Shown piece after piece: positions 43,381 to 52,667 of a stretch of DNA of 64,000 nucleotides. Made by a program: the position numbers and the translations under genes. Every line of letters begins with the position of its first letter. Within the stretch, counting starts at the first letter, position 1. This DNA is from an uncultured Clostridia bacterium (GTDB lineage Bacteria > Bacillota > Clostridia > Christensenellales > CAG-314). The stretch is taken from the NCBI GenBank assembly GCA_947570215.1, contig CANOTO010000004.1, forward strand, positions 28,522 through 92,521. The letters are read 5' to 3'. Under the pieces are notes generated by a model. That model had not been told where the DNA came from. It saw only the letters and a program-made list of their open reading frames with translations, and searched no databases.

Positions 43381-46347
43381 ATGAAAAGGAAAATTTCCCT
43401 TTTAATACTTTTAGTTATTGCAATGACTTCCGTTTTAGCGTTGGCTTCTTGCAAACGCGACGAGTGGATTATAGTTAAAGAAGCGACTTGTACGGAAAGC
43501 GGATTGCGTATTTACAATTGCATTCACGACAATTCGGAACATCAACAAAAGGAAGTTATCCCGGCATTAGGACATTCGTACGGAGACTGGTTGGTTTTGG
43601 AAGAAGCGACGTTGACGCAGGAAGGAATCAAGCAGCATACTTGTACGCGCTGTCATCATAAGGAGTTAGCGTCTATTCCTATAATCGAACCGACGTTAAA
43701 TATCATTATTTACGACGGTGATAAAATTCTTTCTACCGTTAAGTTGCTTAATGACGGCGTATACAAGTTGACTGTACCCGCCAAGGTTGGATATGCATTC
43801 GAAGGTTTTACCGATAAGGACGGCAAAGAATTTCCTTTGGAAGGTACAATTACTGATAGTGTCAGTATTTATGCCAATTTTAGCATACTTCCTACTTCGA
43901 CGTTTGAGCAATTGCGCGCAAGGGCGCTTGACGGCGCGGATAAAATATATATAGTTAACGATATCGAATTGACAGATACCGTTTATATTGTAGCCGATAC
44001 GGAAATATACGTTGATTCCGACGTTACATTGAAGCGTTCTGTCCGTTTAGGTGGTGGTATCGGCGATTTATTTGTAGTCGGTGAGAACGATAAGGGCGAA
44101 AGTGTAATTACGCAAGGAAAAACTGCTTCACTTACGTTGAAAACCGATAAAAACGCAACTTTATTTATCGACGGTAACAAAACCAACGTTTCAAACGTAA
44201 ACGGCAGCGCAATATTGATATTGTACAGCAGTACCGTTAATATGTATGATAACGTAGTTATTACCAATTGCCGCAAGCTTGCCAATTCCAAGTTGACGTC
44301 TGATAAATACGCTATAAGTTATCCGCAAAAAATTGGCGGAGCAGGCGTTTGTGTGGCAAACGGCACGTTTAATATGTTCGGCGGAGAAATCAGCAATTGC
44401 GAAGTTAATCCAAACGAACTGAGCGAAATAGTGGAAGAAGAAGAGAACTTGGCGACATCCAGCTGCGGCGGGGCAATTTACAATTACGGCAGTGTCAATT
44501 TGTACGGTGGAAAGCTGTTTAATAACGTTGCTTCACGCGGCGGAGCGGTATACAATTACCGTGATATCAGCATAACTAACGCTCTGATAGAAGAAAATTC
44601 GGCGACAGTGTACGGGGGAGCTATATATCTCGCAGGTTCGCAGTATTCCAAATTGATTGTTGGCAGCAGCGACGCTAATATGGATAGCGAAAACGTCAGA
44701 TTTATTAACAATACGGCAAAAAAGTCCGGCGGAGCGTTGTTCGGACAAATGAAAAACAGTATAACCGTATACGGGGCAACGTCATTCGAGAATAATACCG
44801 CTACCGAGAATAACGGCGGAGCTATCAATACGTCCGGCGCGTTGATTCTTAAAAAAACTATGTTCAGCGGTAACAGAGCGGCTTCCAAGGGCGGCGCGGT
44901 TTATGCGTACTATTCCAATCCCGAACTTACTACCCGAATGGTGGATATCGATACTTGCCAATTCAACGGCAACAGCGCTTCCAAGGGCGGCGCGATAGCG
45001 TTTTCCGCGTCTGATGAGAAATTTGAAAAGGGTTCAATCGCTTCTATAATAAATAGCCGATTCGAAGAAAACAACGCGTTTTCAACAGCGACGGATGACC
45101 CAGAACTGCCGGATACGTCAATAAATCCGGATGATGATGCAGACGCGGCGACGGGAAGCTTTAACGGTAACGGCGGAGCATTGTATGCGGCGCGCAGCAG
45201 CGACGTAACAGTTGACGGAACGTGTTTCGTCGGCAACAGTTCCGACAGACGCGGCGGAGCAATTTATGTGACGGGTTCGTCTACATTGAAAACGGTAAAT
45301 ACCGTCGAATTCGACGGTAACAGTTCTGCACGCGCAGGCGGTATTTACGTTTACGACAGTTCAGTAGTTAAGGCAGAGCAAATAGAAGCTACGTCTAATA
45401 CCGCGTCCGAACGCGGCGGTTTTGCTTACATTACAGGCGGTTCGCAAGTGGAAATTGTGCAAATAACCGCTACGCTTAACAAGATAGTAGCTAACGGAGT
45501 GACTGCTGCTACGACGAATTATAACGGCGGCGTATTTTACGTATTTAACGCCGCTACGCGGTTGACCGTATCTAAGTTTATTGCCGAAAATAATACGTCA
45601 TTGGGTAACGGAGGAGTAATTTATATATCCGGCGCGACGGTTAATCTGACGGACGTTTCGGCAGCGTTTAACGGCAGTTCGTTAGGAAACGGCGGAGCAT
45701 TTGCTGTTCATACGAGCGGTAAACTGATTATAGACGGAATAAACGCGCAAAATAATTCCGCGGCGGCTAACGGAGGCGTTTTGTACGTTCATAAAGCGTC
45801 GGCTCAAATCGGTAAAGACGGCAGCGAGCGTTTGAATACAATGTCAAGTAATTCTGCAAAGGGCGGCGGAGCAATTTATTTGTCGGACGATTCCGACGCT
45901 ACAAATCCCAACACGGAAATTAACATTACGAGTATTACGTTAACCGATAACAACGCTTCCAATAATGCGGGAGCATTATATGTTTATAATAAAGCGAAAG
46001 CCACAATCAATCGATTGATTGCTAACGGTAATACTTCAAATAATTACGGTGGGGTAATATATATTTCCGGTAAGGCTAATTTAGTTGTTGACAGTGTTGA
46101 CGCATCTGCCAATCGTGCGAAGCAAGGCGGCTTTATGTATATTACAACCGGCACGACAACGGCAACGTTGAAGAGCGGTAATATTTTGAACAATACCGCG
46201 ACGGATGGCGGTAACGCTATTTTTTCAAATGCAGCAACCGCATACATTTATATCGATAGGAATTCTTTACAATATAATTCAAATGATTTGAGCGGCAAAG
46301 TTACTTTGAAAGATTTGCCTGCTCAAACTACGGCTATGGAGATTTAA
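43381..46347 (+). CDS. Large surface lipoprotein with beta-helix GGAIY repeats
   Basis: 988 aa. Signal peptide with lipobox LALASC (lipidated Cys24). Residues about 30-100 hold two Cys-containing repeats (GHSYGDWLVLEEATLTQEGI, HTCTRCHHKELASIP). Residues about 105-165 resemble an InlB B-repeat (YDGDKILSTVKLL ... GYAFEGFTDKDG). From about 195 to 975 are many beta-helix coils, each with a GGA-I/V/F-Y motif (SCGGAIYNYG, RGGAVYNYR, YGGAIYLAG), like PMP-type adhesins. Exposed on the cell surface, perhaps as an adhesin or carbohydrate-binding protein. Two bp before the PLD-like gene. Confidence 0.9.
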   Translation: MKRKISLLILLVIAMTSVLALASCKRDEWIIVKEATCTESGLRIYNCIHDNSEHQQKEVIPALGHSYGDWLVLEEATLTQEGIKQHTCTRCHHKELASIPIIEPTLNIIIYDGDKILSTVKLLNDGVYKLTVPAKVGYAFEGFTDKDGKEFPLEGTITDSVSIYANFSILPTSTFEQLRARALDGADKIYIVNDIELTDTVYIVADTEIYVDSDVTLKRSVRLGGGIGDLFVVGENDKGESVITQGKTASLTLKTDKNATLFIDGNKTNVSNVNGSAILILYSSTVNMYDNVVITNCRKLANSKLTSDKYAISYPQKIGGAGVCVANGTFNMFGGEISNCEVNPNELSEIVEEEENLATSSCGGAIYNYGSVNLYGGKLFNNVASRGGAVYNYRDISITNALIEENSATVYGGAIYLAGSQYSKLIVGSSDANMDSENVRFINNTAKKSGGALFGQMKNSITVYGATSFENNTATENNGGAINTSGALILKKTMFSGNRAASKGGAVYAYYSNPELTTRMVDIDTCQFNGNSASKGGAIAFSASDEKFEKGSIASIINSRFEENNAFSTATDDPELPDTSINPDDDADAATGSFNGNGGALYAARSSDVTVDGTCFVGNSSDRRGGAIYVTGSSTLKTVNTVEFDGNSSARAGGIYVYDSSVVKAEQIEATSNTASERGGFAYITGGSQVEIVQITATLNKIVANGVTAATTNYNGGVFYVFNAATRLTVSKFIAENNTSLGNGGVIYISGATVNLTDVSAAFNGSSLGNGGAFAVHTSGKLIIDGINAQNNSAAANGGVLYVHKASAQIGKDGSERLNTMSSNSAKGGGAIYLSDDSDATNPNTEINITSITLTDNNASNNAGALYVYNKAKATINRLIANGNTSNNYGGVIYISGKANLVVDSVDASANRAKQGGFMYITTGTTTATLKSGNILNNTATDGGNAIFSNAATAYIYIDRNSLQYNSNDLSGKVTLKDLPAQTTAMEI

Positions 46348-46349
46348 CA

Positions 46350-47924
46350 ATGCGTAGATATGTAAAAATCTTCGCGCTGTGTTTGACAATAGCGTTGTTG
46401 GCGCTAACGGTGTTGATAAGCTGCGACAGGACGCCGCCTACATATAACGAGACTCCGCCTGCGCGTAATAATTTTATGAGCCGCAGCCGAACAGTTTACG
46501 ATAATATCAACGGAAAAAGCGTATCGGTGGATTTGTTTTTTCGAAATCAAGGCGAAGCGTTCAACAATCCAAACGTCGGAGTGGCATTGATGCTTTATCA
46601 ATGCATAATGTATAAGCAAAGTCATCCGGATGAGAACGTTACAATATCTTTTACATCTTTCCACTTGTCCGTAGTGGCGGCGGTGTGTTTGGACGAGAGT
46701 AAAGCGGACTATTCGCGTATGAAGTCTTTGTATGACAGAGAATTTGACAATGACGGCTACGTTCGTATAGCTTACTTGTTGGTTGCCGCTGCAAAAATCG
46801 GTATAAACGTAACCGTGATAGGTCAAATTGACGGCTCTGCTACGTACCATTGGCAGGATAAGTCTTGGAAAGACGATTTGCACTTCGACGAGTATTTCCA
46901 ATCGTATCTTACGCAGGACAGTAATATCGACGGCAAAACTGTCGGCGATTTTATGACATTCCGTAAAGCCAATTGGACTTCGTACGGTGATAAAGCCGCT
47001 TCGGATATGATGCATAACAAAACTTGTACCGTATCCAACTATACGGATAATCGCGGAGTAGAGCACGGCGCGGCAATATGGTTTGGAAGCACCAATTTGG
47101 ACGGTATTGCCGGAGACGGAACCAACGGCAATGACAACGATCAAACGGGAGTTATCGTAAGCGATCACGAAGAATTGCGACGAGTCGTATACAATTATAC
47201 TGTGCTTATGTCCCGTTACTGTAAACAAGAAGAAATAAACGAATTCCGCGACGCTGTAAATAAGCTTAACACAGATCAAATACGGCTAATCAACAGCGAT
47301 AGGGCAGACGAGATCTACGAGCAAGAACAGATAGTGTATCTCGGAAGCGACAGCGACAACGTATTCCGTTTGTATTTTACTCCGTTCGGCGGTTCGGTAG
47401 GCACATGGGATACGACGTACAATCCGTTCTGTCAATATATTTCTAAATTACTTCCTATAAACGCAGGAGGCGGCGCTATAACGTTCGTATGGAATAATGT
47501 AAAGTATTTAACCAATTTCGAATATGCCAAGACGCTGTTAAACGTTATCGATACTGCTTTTTCCGAGAATCCGCGGCTGACTAACAAACTTTATTTGCGT
47601 CTTCCCGGGGTAGATTACAGTCAATTCGATAATCTGATAGAAGGTGAGAATATCGGCGTCAAAATATTCAACCAATCCGGCGGTAATCACGCTAAGGATT
47701 TGCAGCTATGCTATTTGGACAACGGTAAACGGCATTACGTTACGATGTTTTCGTCGTTAAATTTTCATCAGGGTTCGATGTGGTATCAGACAAATACAGT
47801 ATTGATAATTGATGAGACCGTCCAAACGGGAAACGACGTGTATGTCGAATTCGGCAAACTTACAAGTCACGGTGTAATAAGCGAAGCGGACAGAATATTG
47901 AAAAAACAGCAGTCGGCATCATAA
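46350..47924 (+). CDS. Phospholipase-D-like surface lipoprotein with altered HKD motifs
   Basis: 524 aa. Signal peptide with lipobox LISC (Cys25). Two PLD-like half-domains: the first has His222-x-Lys224 (MHNKTC) and GSTN at 246-249, the second His447-x-Lys449 (NHAKDL) and SSLN at 468-471. The Asp usually four residues after Lys is Ser or Cys, so these are HxK...N motifs rather than full HKD. Some PLD nucleases and phosphatidyltransferases tolerate variation here, but activity is uncertain. Co-transcribed with the beta-helix lipoprotein (2-bp gap, GGAG upstream). Confidence 0.78.
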   Translation: MRRYVKIFALCLTIALLALTVLISCDRTPPTYNETPPARNNFMSRSRTVYDNINGKSVSVDLFFRNQGEAFNNPNVGVALMLYQCIMYKQSHPDENVTISFTSFHLSVVAAVCLDESKADYSRMKSLYDREFDNDGYVRIAYLLVAAAKIGINVTVIGQIDGSATYHWQDKSWKDDLHFDEYFQSYLTQDSNIDGKTVGDFMTFRKANWTSYGDKAASDMMHNKTCTVSNYTDNRGVEHGAAIWFGSTNLDGIAGDGTNGNDNDQTGVIVSDHEELRRVVYNYTVLMSRYCKQEEINEFRDAVNKLNTDQIRLINSDRADEIYEQEQIVYLGSDSDNVFRLYFTPFGGSVGTWDTTYNPFCQYISKLLPINAGGGAITFVWNNVKYLTNFEYAKTLLNVIDTAFSENPRLTNKLYLRLPGVDYSQFDNLIEGENIGVKIFNQSGGNHAKDLQLCYLDNGKRHYVTMFSSLNFHQGSMWYQTNTVLIIDETVQTGNDVYVEFGKLTSHGVISEADRILKKQQSAS

Positions 47925-47943
47925 ATCGTGTATTACCAACAAT

Positions 47944-47980
47944 AAAAAATACCGCTTTGCATATACTATTTGCAAGGCGG
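47944..47980 (-). terminator. Terminator of the Cys-rich gene, overlapping its last codons
   Basis: On the minus strand CCGCCTTGCA / TGCAAAGCGG pairs with one mismatch, followed by TATTTTTT. The gene's TAG stop lies in the loop, so the terminal codons form the stem. Confidence 0.75.
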
Positions 47981-48187
47981 TTTATCTTTGTGAATATCTA
48001 CGCAAACGCTTGTTGAATGCTTGTCGCATCTAAGCGTCAATTTGCCGAAAGGCGCGCAATAGCTGCACTCAACATAATTACAGTCACGCGGCGGTTTGCG
48101 GCGCGGCGGCGGAGGTCTTCTCGATTTACACACCGTATCGAGATAGGTTTGTTCGTTAAGAAATCGTCCGTTATTAACACATTTCAT
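47966..48187 (-). CDS. Small Cys- and Pro-rich protein, predicted leaderless
   Basis: 73 aa from ATG 48187 (MKCVNNGRFL). A central basic-proline block (SRRPPPPRRKPP) precedes paired Cys (CNYVECSYCAPFG, LRCDKHSTSVCVDIH, PPCK). Seven Cys and two His in the C-terminal half suggest a zinc or disulfide fold. No family recognised. The -10 box TACAAT ends 6 nt before the ATG, with no ribosome site. Own promoter and terminator support a real gene. Divergent from acpP. Confidence 0.68.
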   Translation of the reverse strand: MKCVNNGRFLNEQTYLDTVCKSRRPPPPRRKPPRDCNYVECSYCAPFGKLTLRCDKHSTSVCVDIHKDKPPCK

Positions 48188-48193
48188 ATTAAA

Positions 48194-48223
48194 ATTGTAT
48201 GCTATATCAACAATTTTTGTCAA
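48194..48223 (-). promoter_or_regulatory. SigA-type promoter 6 nt before the Cys-rich gene
   Basis: On the minus strand, -35 TTGACA (48218-48223), 18 nt, -10 TACAAT (48194-48199), then six nt and ATG 48187. Divergent to the acpP promoter. Confidence 0.7.
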
Positions 48224-48229
48224 AAAGAC

Positions 48230-48258
48230 TTGAAATATGAATGTCGATGATATATAAT
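48230..48258 (+). promoter_or_regulatory. SigA-type promoter of acpP
   Basis: -35 TTGAAA (48230-48235), 17 nt, -10 TATAAT (48253-48258), 29 bp before the ATG. Confidence 0.8.
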
Positions 48259-48287
48259 AAATCCATTATCAGGAGGAATAACAAACT

Positions 48288-48521
48288 ATGGTTTTCGAAA
48301 AAGTACAAAAATTGCTTGCGGAAGCGCTTAATATCGAAGATATAAATACTATAACGCGCGAATCGAATATCGTTCAAGATCTTGGAGCGGACAGCCTTGA
48401 TATGGTGGAACTGCTTATGTCTCTCGAAGACAATTTCGGTATCACCGTACCCGACGAAGTTGCAAACGACCTTGTAACCGTCGATGCGATTGTAAAGTAT
48501 ATAGAAGCGCAACAAAAGTAG
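48288..48521 (+). CDS. acpP: Acyl carrier protein
   Basis: 77-aa acidic four-helix protein that carries fatty-acid intermediates on a phosphopantetheine arm. The attachment Ser is in LGADSLDMVELLMSLE. C-terminal DLVTVDAIVKYIEAQQK is typical. AGGAGG lies 10 nt before ATG. Monocistronic; no fab genes adjoin. Confidence 0.97.
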   Translation: MVFEKVQKLLAEALNIEDINTITRESNIVQDLGADSLDMVELLMSLEDNFGITVPDEVANDLVTVDAIVKYIEAQQK

Positions 48522-48533
48522 ATAATGTATTAT

Positions 48534-48574
48534 CGGAGCTGTCGTAGAAGTTACTTATGACAGCCCGTTTTTTT
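48534..48574 (+). terminator. Terminator of acpP
   Basis: CGG-A-GCTGTC / GACAGC-CCG stem with one bulge, followed by seven T. Confidence 0.8.
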
Positions 48575-48588
48575 ATCGGAGAGAACAG

Positions 48589-49272
48589 ATGACGGAATAC
48601 GAAAAGTTATTACATATTCTGCAAGACAATTCGGACAAAAAATATAACGATTTCAATAAGAAAATAATTAACAGCGGAGTAGTCACGATAGGCTGTACTA
48701 CTCCGTTTGTACGTAAGCTTGCCAAAAACTATTCGCTCGAACAAGCATTGGAATTTCCTTTGCACGAATATTACGAAGTGGATTTGCTGCGCGGAATTGT
48801 GATATCCAATAGCAAAGTGCCGTATGAACAAAAGAAAAATTTGCTTGACGACTTTGCGGCTACAATAGAAAATTGGGCTGTATGCGATTGCAATTGCGTC
48901 AAGGTTTCTAACAAAGAGCGGGAATCGTACTTCGGATATTTTTGCAAGTTGCTTTCCGATGAGAGAACGTTTGTATGCAGATACGGAGTTGTAAATCTGC
49001 TTGCAAATTATTTGGATGAAGAGTATATTGGGCGTATATTGACGGCGCTTAGAAGCGTACGCATTTGGGGCGAGTATTACGTAGACGTGGCGGTTGCGTG
49101 GCTTATGGCTACTGCCGTCGTCAAATGCCGAGACGCTACTGTAAAATACATGGAAAACGAGGGACGCGAGGTATTGAATAGCTTTGCGTATAACCGCGCT
49201 TTGCAGAAAATGCGCGAGTCGTTTAGGGTAAGCGACGAAGATAAGCAGTGGACGCGTTCGCTGAAAAGGTAG
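48589..49272 (+). CDS. AlkD-like DNA alkylation repair protein
   Basis: 227 aa, all-helical (HEAT-like). VVTIGCTTPFVRKLAKNYS, VDLLRGIVISNSKV, ENWAVCDCNCVKVSN, YGVVNLLANYLDEEYI and AYNRALQKMRES match the AlkD/DNA alkylation repair family, which excises 3- or 7-alkyl purines. In AlkD the catalytic Asp and aromatic residues lie in the segment around NWAxCD, which is present (Trp and Asp kept). Start has GGAGA upstream. Confidence 0.88.
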   Translation: MTEYEKLLHILQDNSDKKYNDFNKKIINSGVVTIGCTTPFVRKLAKNYSLEQALEFPLHEYYEVDLLRGIVISNSKVPYEQKKNLLDDFAATIENWAVCDCNCVKVSNKERESYFGYFCKLLSDERTFVCRYGVVNLLANYLDEEYIGRILTALRSVRIWGEYYVDVAVAWLMATAVVKCRDATVKYMENEGREVLNSFAYNRALQKMRESFRVSDEDKQWTRSLKR

Positions 49273-49354
49273 CGATAGAAATTTTTTAATAGAAAACAAT
49301 GGCAATATTTGTCGCATCAATATAAAGAAGTGCATTTTTGCATAAACTACAATT

Positions 49355-50107
49355 ATGTACGAGTCCACTTTGAATGTAGAAAAAAAGAATAATCATTTGC
49401 TAACGTACGTTAAATCGCAATTAGAGCCGTATTTGAACGAAATAGACGGTATTTCCACCGAACTGGAGGACGATTCGCGCAATTATTATTCGTTGGCTTG
49501 TTCCGATACGTACCGTTTTCAGATAAGACGCTGTATTTCTTCGGCTGTAACGCAGGCGTTATCGTTAGGATACAAAAACGTGTATTTCAGGGATTTGCTG
49601 AATATAAAGGGCGCAAGCTTCTATCAAAACGTGCTTGTCAATACGATATGTATCTTCGATAACGAGTACGACAAACAGTTTATTTCGCGCGTGATAGAGC
49701 CTGATAATACCATTTGTTTGGACGGATATTACAATTTCAGAATGTCGGTTATCAAGCGCAAGTGGTTGGAAATATCCAAGCTTGTAAGCGATAACGATTT
49801 TATTTTGACGGATAACGATTTAATTGTGGAATTTTTGCAGTATTTATCGGAATCTATGACGTGCAAGGAAGAGCGGCTATCCGTAAGCTTGGATAAGGAC
49901 GGTTTTATTTTGTTTGGCGGAGAGAATAAAACGATAGCGGCGTTGCAGTCTCTTGCGCAGCCGTTGAACGTAGAAGAAGAAACAGCCTTAAACGTTATTT
50001 GCTTAAAGCCGAAGAAAGTGGTATTCTATTACGACGAAGAACCGAGCGAAGATTTTTGCGATCTTATGGATTCTTTGTTTACTACCGAATACGTTCGCGC
50101 TCTGTAA
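49355..50107 (+). CDS. YtxC-like sporulation-associated protein
   Basis: 250 aa, mostly helical. By position directly upstream of thrS and by the pattern INLDGYYNFRMSVIKRKWLE (LDGF-x-x-FR-like block), it matches YtxC, a poorly known spore-former protein. No membrane segment. No ribosome site precedes ATG 49355, and a TACAAT box ends 1 nt before it, so the true start may be slightly downstream. AT-content like neighbours. Confidence 0.65.
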   Translation: MYESTLNVEKKNNHLLTYVKSQLEPYLNEIDGISTELEDDSRNYYSLACSDTYRFQIRRCISSAVTQALSLGYKNVYFRDLLNIKGASFYQNVLVNTICIFDNEYDKQFISRVIEPDNTICLDGYYNFRMSVIKRKWLEISKLVSDNDFILTDNDLIVEFLQYLSESMTCKEERLSVSLDKDGFILFGGENKTIAALQSLAQPLNVEEETALNVICLKPKKVVFYYDEEPSEDFCDLMDSLFTTEYVRAL

Positions 50108-50121
50108 TATTGCAAAAACAG

Positions 50122-50150
50122 TTGACAATTTTTTTCGTCGGTATTACAAT
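50122..50150 (+). promoter_or_regulatory. SigA-type promoter of the T-box/thrS unit
   Basis: -35 TTGACA (50122-50127), 17 nt, -10 TACAAT (50145-50150), immediately before the T-box leader. Confidence 0.78.
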
Positions 50151-50156
50151 TGCTTT

Positions 50157-50377
50157 GTAATACGTTATAGGCAAAGACACGTTTTACGAAGGTAGTTTTA
50201 CAGAGAGCGGCGGGCGGTGAAATCGTCGTATACGAAATCGTACTAATACCACTTTGCTTGGCGCGTTCGTCCGCGCGACAGTCGGACAAAAGAGCGGGCG
50301 GCTTTGCCGTCAAATAAGGTGGAACCACGGATTATTTTCGTCCTTATGAGTTACGTACTCGTAAGGACTTTTATTTT
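50157..50377 (+). ncRNA. T-box leader of thrS
   Basis: The T-box sequence AAGGTGGAACCACGG is at 50316-50330. The Stem I region precedes it, with a candidate specifier codon ACC (Thr) at 50248-50250. A terminator follows: GTCCTTATGAG pairs with CTCGTAAGGAC (50340-50368), then TTTTATTTT. Uncharged tRNA-Thr should stabilise the antiterminator and turn on thrS. Confidence 0.93.
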
Positions 50378-50399
50378 ATTATCAAAGGAGATTACAATT

Positions 50400-52316
50400 A
50401 TGTCTGTTACGATTAAACTGCCGGACGGAAGCGAAAAAAAATTCGATCAAGCAGTGTCTTGTATGCAAGTTACGGAGAGTATTTCTCAAGGGCTCGCCAA
50501 AAACGCGGTATGCGCCGAAGTGAACGGCGTTATGCAGGATATGTCGGCAATGATTGGGAACGATGCAGTGTTTAGGGTGTTTACTTTGAAGAACGACGAA
50601 GGTCTTGCTGTTTTACGTCATTCGACCGCACACCTGATGGCGCAGGCAATTTCCCGCATATGGAAAAATGCCAAGTTTGCAATAGGTCCGTCCGTTAAAA
50701 ACGGATTTTATTACGATGTGGACTTCGACGGAGCAACTATTGCGCCGGAAGATTTGGCTAAAATAGAAGCGGAAATGAATAAAATTGTCAAGGAAAATTT
50801 GCCTATCGTCCGCGAAGAAATGCCGAGAACGGAAGCAATAGAGTTCTTTAAGAAGCACGGCGATTTTTACAAGGTGGAAATACTTTCGGAATTGGATGCC
50901 GATACCGTTTCGCTATACCGTCAGGGCGAATACGTGGACTTGTGCCGCGGACCGCATATGACTTCTACGGGCAGGCTTAAAGTTTTCAAACTTACAAGTA
51001 TTGCGGGAGCGTATTGGCGCGGAGATACCAAAAACAAAATGTTGACACGTATTTACGGAACGGCGTTCGAGAAGAAGTCGGAACTCGACGAGTATCTTAC
51101 TCGTTTGGAGGAGGCGAAGCGCCGCGACCACCGCAAATTGGGTAAGGATTTGGATTTGTTCGATATTTTTGACGAGGGACCCGGATTTCCGTTTTTCTTT
51201 CCCAAAGGAATGGTGTTACGCAACGAATTGGAAAGCTTTTGGCGCGCCGAACACATCAAAGCGGGATACGAAGAAGTAAAAACGCCAATGATTCTCAATC
51301 AGGAATTGTGGCACAGAAGCGGACATTGGGATCACTACAAGGACAATATGTATGTCGTCAAGATAGACGACGAAGACTACGCAATCAAGCCCATGAACTG
51401 TCCCGGCGGAATGTTGGCATTCAAGCGTAAGCCGCACAGTTACCGCGATTTGCCCGAACGTATGGCTGAATTGGGCTTGGTGCACCGTCACGAACTGTCG
51501 GGCGCGTTGCACGGGCTTATGCGCGTGAGATGCTTTACCCAAGACGACGCACATATTTTTATGACTCCCGAACAAATAGAAAGCGAAATAGAGGGCGTTG
51601 TACGGCTCATCGACAGTTTTTACAGCGTTTTCGGATTTAAGTATAACTTGGAGTTGTCAACCCGTCCCGAAGACAGTATGGGTACGGACGAACAGTGGGA
51701 GACTGCCACTTGCGCGCTGAAAAAGGCGCTGGATACTCTCGGTAAGAAATACGAGGTTAACGAAGGGGACGGAGCGTTTTACGGACCCAAAATCGACTTC
51801 CACTTGGAAGACAGCATTGGACGTACGTGGCAGTGCGGAACTATACAGCTGGATTTCCAAATGCCTGAACGTTTTGACCTTACCTACGTGGGACAGGACG
51901 GCGAAAGGCATCGCCCCGTAATGATTCACCGCGTGGTATTCGGCAGCATAGAGCGGTTTATAGCAATACTTACGGAGCATTTTGCGGGGGCCTTCCCATT
52001 ATGGCTCGCTCCAGTACAGGCGGAAATCATTCCCATCTCGGAAAATCAAAGCGAGTACGCGCATATGGTATGCGATAAGCTTGTCGCTATGGGGGTTCGA
52101 GCGGAAGTGGACGACCGTAACGAGAAGATGGGTTACCGTATACGGGAAGCGCAGCTGCAAAAAATACCGTATATGCTGGTACTCGGCGAAAAGGAAAAGG
52201 AAGCGGGCAGCATTGCCGTGCGTAACAGGAAGCACGGCGACTTGGGCGTTATGTCTTTCGACGAATTGGCGAATAAACTTCAACAAGAAATTGCGGAAAA
52301 ATCGTCGGATATATAA
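50400..52316 (+). CDS. thrS: Threonyl-tRNA synthetase
   Basis: 638 aa from ATG 50400 with AAAGGAG; an in-frame start at 50304 is inside the T-box. TGS domain (about 1-60), editing domain with HSTAHLMAQA, HxxxH and the Cys in YVDLCRGPHM, the class II core with RNELESFWRAEH, MNCPGGMLAFK, LVHRHELSGALHGLMRVR, GTIQLDF, HRVVFGSIERFIAIL, and the anticodon domain from about 535. Charges tRNA-Thr. Confidence 0.97.
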   Translation: MSVTIKLPDGSEKKFDQAVSCMQVTESISQGLAKNAVCAEVNGVMQDMSAMIGNDAVFRVFTLKNDEGLAVLRHSTAHLMAQAISRIWKNAKFAIGPSVKNGFYYDVDFDGATIAPEDLAKIEAEMNKIVKENLPIVREEMPRTEAIEFFKKHGDFYKVEILSELDADTVSLYRQGEYVDLCRGPHMTSTGRLKVFKLTSIAGAYWRGDTKNKMLTRIYGTAFEKKSELDEYLTRLEEAKRRDHRKLGKDLDLFDIFDEGPGFPFFFPKGMVLRNELESFWRAEHIKAGYEEVKTPMILNQELWHRSGHWDHYKDNMYVVKIDDEDYAIKPMNCPGGMLAFKRKPHSYRDLPERMAELGLVHRHELSGALHGLMRVRCFTQDDAHIFMTPEQIESEIEGVVRLIDSFYSVFGFKYNLELSTRPEDSMGTDEQWETATCALKKALDTLGKKYEVNEGDGAFYGPKIDFHLEDSIGRTWQCGTIQLDFQMPERFDLTYVGQDGERHRPVMIHRVVFGSIERFIAILTEHFAGAFPLWLAPVQAEIIPISENQSEYAHMVCDKLVAMGVRAEVDDRNEKMGYRIREAQLQKIPYMLVLGEKEKEAGSIAVRNRKHGDLGVMSFDELANKLQQEIAEKSSDI

Positions 52317-52338
52317 TTCTTATTGGAGAAGAATAGAT

Positions 52339-52624
52339 ATGCATAAAAAAATCAAATGTCCAAAATGTGATAATGAAGATTTATCTTTTGTATCGGGAAC
52401 TAATAAAGGTTTGAATGTTTATCTTTTGCTAATTGTTGCGGTTCTTGGTGTTGCAGTAATTATAACGTTGTTCGTAAGCGGATACATTTGGGGTGCGGTA
52501 ATAGCCATTATTATTTTTTTCTATTATTCTTTCAATTTTGAAAGTGATTCAATCAAAACGAAAAGAAGAAGTTCACACTAAGGCAATATGCCGAGATTGC
52601 GGACATAAGTGGTTTATAGATTGA
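52339..52624 (+). pseudogene. Zinc-ribbon membrane protein gene with a C-terminal frameshift
   Basis: From ATG 52339 (GGAGAAG upstream) the frame reads HKKIKCPKCDNEDLSFVSG, two hydrophobic stretches, then ends at 52581 after KTKRRSSH. The +1 frame in the same spot continues as QSKRKEEVHTKAICRDCGHK then WFID and a stop at 52622-52624. The second zinc pair CRDCG is what pairs with the N-terminal CPKC in such proteins, so the intact gene was about 94 aa. One base gained or lost near 52550 explains it; sequencing error is possible. Confidence 0.6.
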
Positions 52625-52667
52625 AATAAATGTAAAAAATATTTTGTGAAAACCTGCGGTTTATTGT

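Noticed and set aside
43300..46347. Repeats in the beta-helix gene as a CRISPR-like or tandem array
   Set aside because: Repeats are at the protein level (GGA-I-Y motifs), irregular in DNA and spacing.
46404..47279. 291-codon minus-strand frame
   Set aside because: Antisense to the PLD-like lipoprotein, composition untypical of proteins.
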